Notes under the pieces: generated by a model
Databases searched by the model: none
Seen by the model: only the letters and a program-made list of their open reading frames with translations
What the model was told of the DNA's origin: nothing
Shown: positions 14,169 to 24,027 of the stretch, one piece after another
How the letters are laid out: each line of letters begins with the position of its first letter
How positions within the stretch are numbered: position 1 is the stretch's first letter
Assembly (NCBI RefSeq): GCF_032854445.1
Contig: NC_088301.1
Span: 37,681,187 to 37,745,186 of the forward strand
Length of the DNA: 64,000 nucleotides
Direction of reading: 5' to 3'
DNA from: Liolophura sinensis
Taxonomy: Eukaryota; Mollusca; Polyplacophora; Chitonida; Chitonidae
Program-made: the position numbers and the translations under genes

Positions 14169-15735
14169 TGTTAAGCCCTGCATGTATTTAAAGATCGTTT
14201 ATTTTGCAAATTTGAGCGTAATTTTTACCAGACGTTAAAAGTAGTTATTTTCATATTAACTGGACTTAAGGGATTTTAAGCGTATTAATTATTTATCGCC
14301 TGGAAGGGTTTCCTTCATATTATTTCCGCGCAAAATATCCTGAACACATTACTTGGCTCTATTAGGTCTACATATCCATTCTAACACAACGCTCTAACAA
14401 TCTGGTCAGTATATGCAACGTTGCTAGCATATAGTGTCAATTTCATGACGTGTGTCATGTGTTTCAAATGCTACTTCTCTCATATCCATTAGTAAATTAT
14501 ATGATCCTTTCTATATTCGACAGATTTGTCTATAATGAGTATATAAACAGGGGGCGGAGATATAGTGGCTGACATGTTTGAAAATGGTGGAGTAAAAATT
14601 AAAATATTTAATGAATATTAAGGATGCTATTGTCTTGATAAATGATGCAACTCGCGCACAATAATGTTAAACAAACGCTCATACATTCCACTTGGTATTA
14701 TCGGCATATTTTGAAAAGTTTTCCAGCTAGCTAACTGAGCATTTGGTGTCAAGTCAGGGCAAACTAACAAAAGACCGAGGACGGATGGAGTAGTCATTAG
14801 AAGATCTGAGAGCTGATAAGTCTGTTTCACCCACCAGTCAACCACATGTCCCCATCCCGAGACCAATGGCCGATCGTGTGTCGCCCCAAATGTGCCCATT
14901 ATCTACCAGTCGGCGGTGAATGGCTAATGAATTAGCTGCAATTAATGCATTCCGATTATTGTAAAGAGAGAATCTCGAACTATTTAAATCAAATTCTCCT
15001 TTACCCGACAGTGCTCACGTTTTATCGCCTTTTCTTAACCAGGGCCGTAGTTTATCCAGTTGTTACCTTGGTCGTTTAGCGGCTCTCTATTGTACCGGGG
15101 CACGTGATAGAGTCGCGGAACAGGGTGCTAACCCATCAAGTGCGCGCTCGCTCCGCACTAAGACTAGCGACAAGTTGTTTTCAGGAAACTAAAGTTAAAA
15201 AGTGAGCTTAAATTTATCAACCAAAGTAGCAATTTAAAGCGTTAAACATTTGTAAAAGAAATCTGTCGACAATATTCCGAGGTAATCGTGTCAGTATATA
15301 CGATATTGCACGCACTGATTCAAGTAGCACTCCACTTCAATGCAAAAACCTATATACAATGTTTTATATACAGATACCATGATACATGTCAACTGGAACT
15401 AATGAACAGCACAATCAAGTGTGTGCAAAAACAGCATTTGTGAAGTCTTAAAGGTGAGATACTTATGTACATTTTACCTTTACCTAATACCAATACAATT
15501 GTATAAACAGAATGAATGTAGATGTTCAATAAAAGTATTATCGGCTGTTGTATTGGCTAGGAATTTGCATGTATGAACCAGTTCCAATACATACATGGCT
15601 AACTCCAAGCATACAGATTAGATGTTTATTGGATATACAGTATATTGTTTGCGTCATCAATATGGACAGCACTATAAAATTCCTTCACATGAATGAGAAT
15701 TTTTGTTCCAAAGCAGTTATAAAGAATTAATGGGG
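14169..15735. other. Spacer between inverted arms, no coding signal
   Basis: 1.57 kb with no transposase-like frame on either strand. Confidence 0.5.
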
Positions 15736-15918
15736 TGTCGTTTTATATATTTATTTATTCATTGTATCCTGTATACTGCCCAAATTCAAGTTCTCTCCTT
15801 CTATAACCCTAGTATCTCTGTTTTGTGATGTACTAGAATAGCCTACCTGCTGGTATCAGGTATCTTAGTTTAAAGCCTATTTGTGTGTGCGTATCTTTTT
15901 GTGTTCGTATCTGTCAAA
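15736..15918 (-). repeat. Right arm of a long-spaced inverted repeat
   Basis: Reverse-complement partner of 14008-14168, about 20 bp longer because of small insertions. No target-site duplication is visible outside the arms. Confidence 0.85.
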
Positions 15919-16766
15919 TTGAACAAAACAGTGGTAAAACAAATTGTACAACCGTATATTGGCGGAGATAAAATAACCCCGGCAATATCCATCATTAAAC
16001 AAAACCGAGTCTGCAGAAGCTCCCATGCAGATTAACTAACACATAAAGTTGGCACACACAGGTGTGCAGTTCTTGTGAATGCCTGTATTCTGTACACTAC
16101 ACCTATATGTATAGACCATTAGTCCAGGTAATTGCATATGAAATCAGTGTTACAAAATGCGCGACTCTTAACCACCAGGCACCCGAGATGCGGATTCTGT
16201 TCTGGCCTGGGAATTCCTCTCCTTGTTCGTGAACCATGCATGGTGGCAACGTACAGGTTAGACATGCGCAATTCATGTAATTGAGTGCAAGATTTGCCTC
16301 CGAATTGACGAGTGAAGGGGCACTGACTGGTAATACCGCAACGCAGACATTTTAGGCTGTTGATGCAGTAGGCCTATAAATTTCTGCACTGTTAGTTTGC
16401 ACTTAGTTAAAATATATCAGAATTTTGTCTGTTTTAGACAGAACTGAACACTTTGCAGTGTTATTTCCTACCCCTTGGAGGTTATCAACGTAACAAAATG
16501 CTATGACTTCACTTCACAGCTCAAACAAACAAAAATGTTGGCCATGTTAGGTTGATTTTTTTTATATGTTGCAGAGAAAAGTACAGGCTGCAAGTGGTGG
16601 CATGACATTGTACCAGGCGATATATTTTTGAGGTTGAAGTTAACAAATTTACTACATAAATAAGTAAGGAAAATCAATGCGCTCGTGTAGCCTATAGGCG
16701 GTCGACGACGCTCGTTTGGGCCATATGCACAGTCCAAGGTTAGCTGAAATCCACTTGTCTTAATAC
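15919..16766. other. Intergenic, nothing recognised
   Basis: No supported feature. Confidence 0.45.
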
Positions 16767-17109
16767 ATGACTGTCAGTTTCATGGACGAGGAAACCGGGG
16801 TGCCTGCACCATGCCTCCCTATCAATTTGGAACGCCCCTTCGTGTTCTACGAATGGTATCTATATATATGGCAATTAAAACAATTAAGCTATATTCTAAA
16901 GAAAGAAAGAACTTTCCCATGTGTGACAGATTTGCACGACGTAGTAATGTATGTGTGTCACACGTGGGAAAGTTCTTTAGAATATAGCTTAATTGTTTTA
17001 ATTGCCATATATATAGATACCATTCGTAGACCACGAAGGGGCGTTCCAAATTGATAGGGAGGCATGCTGCAGGCACCCCGGTTTCCTCGTCCATGAAACT
17101 CACAGTCAT
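16767..17109. repeat. Near-perfect 343-bp hairpin (inverted repeat)
   Basis: Left arm 16767-16928 and right arm 16956-17109 are reverse complements with about four mismatches and one 8-bp indel (an extra AGAAAGAA in the left arm), around a 27-nt loop. Both ends are ATGACTGT/ACAGTCAT. Mirror-image 95-codon frames on the two strands are a by-product of the symmetry. It could be a foldback element or MITE, or a source of long double-stranded RNA. Confidence 0.95.
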
Positions 17110-17323
17110 TGTTTGAGGTACATTTTATACCTTTTAATCATTATGAGACATCCTGTATATAAAACACGATAATAAACATATACGGCATAAATAAAAGGAA
17201 TTAAGGTACAAAATCCATCCAAAAAAATAGGCGGGGCTTTCGCTGCATGGGCAAGACGGTTAAAATAAGCACTCGCTCGCTACAACTAGAAAGCTCTTGA
17301 CACTCGTGTGGTCGAAACCAGCT

Positions 17324-17336
17324 CTCCTTCGACTAC
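17324..17336. repeat. Left target-site duplication of SINE
   Basis: CTCCTTCGACTAC, identical to 17695-17707. Confidence 0.9.
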
Positions 17337-17694
17337 AGACCGGCCCGGATAGCACAGTTGGTAGAGCGTCCGCTTCGGGACCGGTAGATCCAGGATCAAT
17401 CCTTGGTCGAGTCACACCTAAGACTTTAAAAGAGGAAGTTGTAACTTCCTCGCTTGGCGTTCAGCATGAAGGGGATAGTGCAACGACTGGTTGACCCGTA
17501 CCAGTATAATGGCTCGGGCGGGGCGGCTTACTTGCCTTCGGTAAGTCGTCTCAGTGATGCAGCACTAAATAAAAGAGCGGTGGAAATCCGTCCTGCAACA
17601 AGGAGGCACATTACACGTGCATGCACCCTAATGATTCCTTCGTCGTCATATGACTGAAAAATTGTTGAGTACGACGTTAAACCCCAAGCACTCA
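17337..17694 (+). mobile_element. Full-length tRNA-derived SINE
   Basis: The tRNA-like head has box A TAGCACAGTTGG (17350-17361) and a box-B-like GGATCAATCC (17393-17402). It is followed by a body (TTCAGCATGAAGGGGATAG, CAGTATAATGGCTCGG) and a tail TTGTTGAGTACGACGTTAAA ending in CACTC units. The element is bounded by a 13-bp direct repeat on both sides, the mark of target-primed reverse transcription. I recognise the sequence type as a SINE abundant in bivalve genomes. It has no coding capacity. Confidence 0.92.
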
Positions 17695-17707
17695 CTCCTT
17701 CGACTAC
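17695..17707. repeat. Right target-site duplication of SINE
   Basis: CTCCTTCGACTAC, identical to 17324-17336. Confidence 0.9.
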
Positions 17708-18167
17708 CCTTTTAAAACTCATGAAGTTTGTCGGGCACCTGGCCACCGGTTGCAATAACCCAGGAACAAAGCTACCAACGTTTGCGTGACTGATCACGAG
17801 TTTGTTCTATGACAAATATAATGTAAGATACATTTGTTATACATTTGTTTCACTGCCGTTCATCGGATACTAGAAGTGTATACATAGATACGTTTTTATT
17901 AAATATGCACAATACGAAAAGTAAAAGTTGCAGCATAATGTTTTTCGGTTTAAATTTTGAAAAAAATCTGCAACCTATCTTAATGTTTCCTTATGTACAG
18001 ATGTGTTGAAAATCTTAAAGTTGTGGAATATCATGCGTACAACATGTGCCCAACACGCGAAAGCATAGTAATCCCTCACGAAGGCCTAACCTAGAAGTGT
18101 AACAAACTGTACGGGTTAAAAAAAAACGAATGCCTAATAGGCCATTGCAACATGGTTTAATGTAAAT

Positions 18168-18340
18168 TTCTAGAAAAGAGTGCCATTTGCAGTACAATAG
18201 CCGCAATGTTTCCCTTTTTTTCTTCTTCTAGAAAATATTAGTCTAACATTTGCAGTATACTATTGCGGTAATGTTTGTGTGTTTTTCTAGAAAATAGTGC
18301 CATTTGCAGTACTATATAGCCCGAATGCTACTAAGTTTTC
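18168..18340. repeat. Three diverged 58-59 bp tandem units
   Basis: TTCTAGAAAA recurs at 18168, 18226 and 18285, each followed by a CATTTGCAGTA block. The flanks on both sides show nothing else. Confidence 0.8.
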
Positions 18341-18634
18341 CAGAGAAATTAAATATTACAGTTAATATAGTTTGGGGGGAGGGGGCGGAGGCTTTTTTCT
18401 CCCATATGTGACCGGCACGGTGTTTTTCCGGGTGTCTTTCTCATTCGCAAGGCTTCATTAAGGCAGCGCCTTAAGACTTACGACAGTGTGTTTTCGTGTG
18501 CAATGACACGACCTCGTGGAGTGATGGGAAGAATGATAATATCGACGTTAAAACTCAAAGCAGACAAACAATATTCATGTGCTCTCTTCCCTACCGCTAA
18601 AATGAAATAGACTGCCGGACATAACCCTAGATGT

Positions 18635-18803
18635 CGTGTTTGGGAAGGTCTGGCAACAACCTGCGGATGGTCGTGGGTTTTGTCCAGAGTCTGCCCAGTT
18701 TCATCCCACCAAACTATATCCTGGCCGCCGTCGTATAAGTGAACTATTAGGCCTACTGTGCGCGGCGTAAAATAGCTATCAACTACATAAATAAATAAAT
18801 AAC
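18635..18803 (+). repeat. Truncated SINE (second family)
   Basis: CAACCTGCGGATGGTCGTGG, then CTGGCCGCCGTCGTATAAGTG, a diverged GCGCGGCGTAAAA, and an AAATAAATAAATAA tail. It lacks the tRNA-like head; compare the copy at 44237-44392. Confidence 0.75.
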
Positions 18804-19640
18804 CCGAATTGCAGTCTACCAAAAACTTTCGCAATTTTTTTTTTTTAACAAAACTTGGTTTATGGATTTGAGCTCTAATTTCCCGTCATGATGCCTCACA
18901 TAAACAGTGCTGCAATTATGCATGTGCCAGAATGTCTTTGGTGGCGGAAGGTGAGACTCGGTCCCGATTTTGAGTCGTCTTGCAGTCTCTCCTAACGTGC
19001 CACCAACGACAATGCGAAAAGTAAATCCGCGCTGGGCAACGCAATAACTGTTTTGTGAAGTGGACTGAGGATGATGGAAGGGAGACAACTCCAAGAATGC
19101 ACTATAAAGAAGTATCTAGCGTTCATGTACGCCTACTGTGTCTCAAGATTTGCTTGACGAGGACAGAAACTATTTTATTAAAGATACATGGCATTGTCTT
19201 AAGCACCAGTACAGAAGAATCTGTATTACGAGTAAAACTAGTAGGCCTATTATTGTTTGTCGGTGTTGAAGTTCTATCGATACATCATGGGCTCTGCATG
19301 ATCTAAAAAATGTAAGCTGGCCTAACCGTTTTATTGTATATGATACAGGCTGTGGACAGACGAAGACTACTTTTAAGCACGTCAAGTTTTACTTTTAACG
19401 TGTCATTTATAGCTTACACAAAAATAATGTTTTGTGCAGGTGTTCATGAGACTAGAATACATGTTATGTGGTGGGGAAAACAATGGAAACAAACATGTTA
19501 TGTATTCCATCGTGCTATACATGAATTGAAGCGGGGGGGGGGGGGGGGGGGTAAGCCCTTCTAGCCTAGATAAGTCAGGCAAGACATGCCTTATGGAAAC
19601 TGATTCCATCTCACCTATTCAATGGGCAAGGTGGGTTAAG
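18804..19640. other. Intergenic, nothing recognised
   Basis: Contains a 19-G run at 19533-19551; no supported gene. Confidence 0.45.
19533..19551. repeat. Poly-G tract (19 G)
   Basis: Uninterrupted run of G on the plus strand. Confidence 0.95.
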
Positions 19641-20345
19641 TTTTATCCTACATTGTAATTATAATACAAAAAAAACTGAGCAAAATTCTTCCGAGTTTTA
19701 ACTGTAGTGTCCTTAATTTTTGGAAAGAAATGCAGCCGGAAGTCGTTCCGTTTTATGATCAAATTGTTTGGAACAATAAACTCATTTTGGCGAGAAGTTG
19801 GGATTGTGTATATCCGAAATTTGTTTGATGAAACTGGCACTTTTAAACCGTTGAATTTTACTTAGTCAGTAGCTATAAAATTTGGAAAACTGTGGAAACT
19901 GCTATTTTGAAAAATGTCTCAGATCACCCTTTTGTTGCCGGTAAAAAGCCAAACTTAAATTTTTATATGACGTACATCCGAGACGTTAGAATGGATAGTG
20001 ATAAAATAACAACTAAATTCCTATACAAACGTCTTTTAGATCATGTTTCTCTTGAAACAGTTATGAAATGTATCCCAGCCAATTTTTATTCTTCAGATAA
20101 CAAAATTTGGCTTTTATCTCATGAAATTTGTGTAAACAACAAAGTGAAATCAGTGCAATACAAAATTTTACACTCTATTTATTCATGTAATAAATATCTG
20201 TTGAAAGTGACGGTTAATGAGTACCTAACCTGTGACTGCTGTGACCAGGAAGATACGATAGGACATAATTCAATTACGCTAAATGTCCTCAGAAAGGCAG
20301 ATTTTGTCATTTATTCGGGAAATAGCTCTGTGCATGTTTAAATAC
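19641..20345 (+). mobile_element. LINE ORF2 C-terminal fragment, L1/Tx1-like
   Basis: At 19682-19830 a frame reads FWKEMQPEVVPFYDQIVWNN, then meets stops. From 19892 to 20341 a 149-codon frame contains VKSVQYKILHSIYSCNKYL followed by a CDCC-x-QEDTIGH segment. This order (W-NNK, then SxQYKxLHRI-like, then CxxC and H) is what I know from the end of L1/Tx1-type reverse transcriptase proteins, after the RT domain. The RT itself is absent, as expected of a 5'-truncated copy. The lineage assignment is tentative. Confidence 0.6.
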
Positions 20346-23173
20346 TGAGATAAATTAAATACTTCACAGAAGCGTCAGAGTCTGCATAACAAACAAGTTA
20401 ATTTTTGTTTATTAAATGCAAAGTATTATATATATGTCTGCCACATTATGAAACAGAGTGTCTATTTCTCGTGTTTCACATCGTATATTCATAATGAAAT
20501 ATCAGCTTTATTATGAGGTATCAAAAGGGGTAAGTCTGATAACTTGAAGGCATTCCAGATTTAGTTATAGCGTTCCGTTCCAGATCTAACTCTACAAGAA
20601 TATTGTCTTTAGCCCATGCAGATAGAGCCATCATCCTTCTGAAAACATTGTTCAGCATGACAAATTCAGTGCTGATGTTGATTAGTGTTTCGGTACAACT
20701 GTAATATTGGAACATTTGTATACATATATATATACGATGCTCGGCAAAGAGCATATTTTATACATATGGGCCTAACACAGTATATATCTTTGTCTCATCT
20801 GCCAACAGCATTACGAACACACAGACGGATAATAAACGCAAACGTGTGATGAAATGAGACAGATCCAATCAGCAAAACACTCTCTGTAGACTTACCGTTT
20901 ACCTAAGCTTAATTAGCCTGTTGCAGGTGGGAAAGTTCACCACGTTGAAACTTATTGATTTATTCTGGAAACTTCGTTTTTCTTTACATCCATGAAACTG
21001 GATGTAAAGAAACTGGATATCCAGATGAAAAAGTCATTGAGTATAAAACAACAGTGTAAGTTCTAAACCACTTACCAACAGATTCTTCAGTTCGTAAATA
21101 GGCCTAATTTGTAGGTGCTTTAATTCAGGATATTGGTTAATACATTAAACATCCGCCCTCTCCCACTTGAACGTGACAAACCAAATAACTCAAAAAGCCA
21201 GATTTAGGCCTGATTCAAGCCTGTGTCCCCAATGAACAGTGGTCACTATTAATGGTACTTTTCTAAGCCTACAGGCCTACCCACTGATGTTGAATGTACA
21301 GAACACTGCAAACAATTGTGTATGATTTTAATCACCTTAGAGTACGTATAATAACAACAAACAAAAATGCAAATATAATATGATAAACCCAGATATGTGG
21401 GTATATAATGTAGTATAGTTCAATATAGTGAAATGAGCCAGCCAAGGATCTTTCAACATTAACGGTGGGTAATACTGATTTCAATGAAACAGATAAATGA
21501 CAAATGATCGAGTAACCTGGGACTGCGGCATGATATAGCTTTGTGTATGGGCCTAGAAAGCATATAGGCCTGTACAATATACCGTACATATTGTAGAGCC
21601 CGTTTGATCACCAGTGTAGATCACCAGTGTAGATCTTGAATCGAAGAGTAGCATAACATTACACGACGAAATCGTTTGTCTCTATCAACGGGAGGTACCA
21701 ATGGTACCATTCTTGCGACTCAGTACAAGGGAGGCTACTCTTACATTAGAGGACTTTTTGTGAACATTATTTGAAAGATGTTTAATGCTGCAGACTAAAA
21801 TGGCTATAGAAACTTGTGCATGTGCATATAAACGAATAATGAACAGTTCATTTTTTTCTGATTTTATGAAGAATCGGTTACAAGTGATTTACCCAGCTAG
21901 GACTAATGTAAGGACTGGTCAATTTTCTCAAAAAAAAAAAAAAAAAACGATCCCAAGCGGCATACCCCTCACAGTGCATGTGCCGCTCCGTACGCTTTGT
22001 ATCACTGCCACCACTGGGCAAGCTTGACCCTTGGGGTCTGTACGACACACACAGGCTTATTTATGCTTAGTCTCGCCACTGATGCCCTCTCAGGTAAATA
22101 TAATCTTTATTCAATCAATGAAATTGCTTCATGTGTCCGTTTCAATCATACTGTGCGTAAGGAGAATTCATTTGTATCAAGTATAAATAGAAACAAAGGT
22201 TGAGATGTATTGTTTGTCTTTTTTAGAATCACTTCCTGCCCTATAATAATGAACCTAGTGGGTGGCAGTGGTGTAAAGAGAACGCAAGGAGATGCCCGTG
22301 CGTTATAAGGAGTATAACCAAGCAGCTGAACATCCACATTGACACAAGACTGCAACTAAATTCTGTGGGATAGAATGTTGGCTTGCATTCTAGGCTACGC
22401 TTTACGTCATTACTTCTTCCTGTATGTCATGTGATCAAATGACCTGTCTAATAAAAAGGATGGGAGACAGATGTAGAGAACTGCGACGATGAAATTTGTG
22501 ATAAATCCCGGGGTGATGGTTGAGGTGGTATAGATTAACGGGTAATGACTTCATTGTGGTCGTGGAGTTATGTTTGTATTATCTCATAAACAAATGCTGG
22601 AAGTCTTAAATCGTGACTCTAAAGAAATTCACTGCAACAACAACAACCGCAAAAATGTGCTATTTTGGGATTGATTTCATTCACTTAATTATGTCTGTTG
22701 GAGTTATACGCCCATGCTTAGGGGTTATTTGAAGTAAGGGCCATTTTAAGCAAACCGAGTCTTCTGTTAGGGTGAGTTTCTATGTAATTTTATACGGAGA
22801 ACATTGTGAATCGTAATTTTTTTTTTTATTACTATCTCCACTGGGCAAGGTGGTTTCAAGCATGACATATTTCTAGGATACATACCCGTCCAGGTTGATC
22901 AACCGAAAAGTACATACATGACGATAATACATGAAGTTTTTATTGAATTAGCCTAAAATGTTTGAAGCCATGTTCTCTAATGAACGGAAAATAAGTTCTG
23001 ACCAGTTCCATTGTACTCATTTGCTTTTACTAAGTTTATATATGTAAGCTTTTGATTAGTATGGAAATGAATCATGTGACGGTATTTTATGCTCATGGGT
23101 GGCATGAGTTCTTAGAGGAATAAATGTGGGCAGAGATTAGACATGAATCAGTGGAAAGAATGGGATCTTTTTC
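20346..23173. other. Intergenic, small repeats only
   Basis: Holds an 11-bp stem-loop at 20981-21010, an 18-A run at 21930-21947 and a 13-bp duplication (GATCACCAGTGTA) near 21607-21634. No gene recognised. Confidence 0.45.
20981..21010. repeat. 11-bp perfect stem-loop
   Basis: TCTTTACATCC, loop ATGAAACT, GGATGTAAAGA. Confidence 0.8.
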
Positions 23174-23280
23174 GGGGTGGTTGGTGGGGAAGGAGGGGTT
23201 TATGGGCTCTTTGACCAACAGTTTTTGGGGGTGGTTGGTGGGGAAGGAGGGGTTTATGGGCTCTTTGACCAACAGTTTTT
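23174..23280. repeat. 54-bp tandem duplication
   Basis: GGGGTGGTTGGTGGGGAAGG and the rest of a 54-bp unit occur twice in tandem, essentially identical, about 0.7 kb upstream of the SARA-like start codon. Confidence 0.95.
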
Positions 23281-23949
23281 GTATGCTTGTAAATATCTTG
23301 AAATCTGTTGTTGAAAATATTCACTGCTGTTTACATAGATTGTATATCTACTGTAAATCCTCATCCTTTTCAACCACTAAAGCAGTTTTTTTTAAAGTGG
23401 AAGTGTTGTATACAATTCTTAGGAACGTGACACTAAAAATTATTTGTTTGTGTCACTTCATAAAACTGAGCAAATTATTTCTCTACACCCCATAGTTCTC
23501 TCATAATGTTTCAAAATACCGGTTGCAGAGGTGGTTGAAAAGATTAAAGGATTAGGGAATGTAAATTATTAAATTTTTTTCTGTTATTCTTTGATGGATT
23601 AGTATGTTAATGCAATAGGCCCAATCAGCATTGGGACTCGAGAGTTGATGCAGACTTAGGCGAGACATGGGGCGCTCGTAAATAACCATGGCTAAAAAAT
23701 TTTATGGTAAAAAATCTGATGTTCCATTGAGTTGACATGCCTTGTTATATTCAGTCTAGCAATAGTCGTAAAATCACTCCTTTTCCTCATGTTAGTTTGC
23801 AAGAGCCTTGTCTCGTCTTTGTCTATGTGAACTTGGGAGACCCCTGAAATATTGAGTGAGCTTATAGTAAGCAAAGATATAAACGCTTGCAACAAAGGCT
23901 AGATACTGAATATTTTTACATAATGGAAAAAATTTGTTTTGTTTTTCAG
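23281..23949. other. Upstream of SARA-like gene, nothing recognised
   Basis: No non-coding first exon or core promoter could be identified by eye. Confidence 0.4.
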
Positions 23950-23975
23950 TGTTTGGCTGTAATTGTAAATAGAAT
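23950..23975 (+). other. ZFYVE9: 5' UTR end of SARA-like gene, preceded by a splice acceptor
   Basis: A pyrimidine-rich tract ending TTTTTCAG at 23949 lies just before the first coding ATG (23976). This suggests that at least one non-coding first exon, and the promoter, lie further upstream. The ATG was chosen because it directly begins the family's acidic N-terminal motif. No upstream exon or promoter could be recognised. Confidence 0.45.
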
Positions 23976-24027
23976 ATGGACTTTGTTGATTTGGACAAAG
24001 TTCTGGATGACTTTGAGGAAGACGAAG
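23976..24027 (+). CDS. ZFYVE9: SARA-like exon 1 (start codon, acidic motif)
   Basis: Encodes [17 protein letters not shown]. The DLDK-LLDDFE-type motif is shared by SARA and endofin N-termini. The donor GAAG|GTAAAA leaves phase 1. Confidence 0.9.

Noticed and set aside
16767-17109. Two mirror 95-codon frames on opposite strands
   Set aside because: They arise from the palindrome; the encoded sequence has no recognised domain and the symmetry explains the matching lengths.
17350-17410. tRNA-like sequence that could be called a tRNA gene
   Set aside because: Box A and a degenerate box B are present, but the sequence is the head of a SINE with a body, tail and target duplication, and the acceptor stem does not close.
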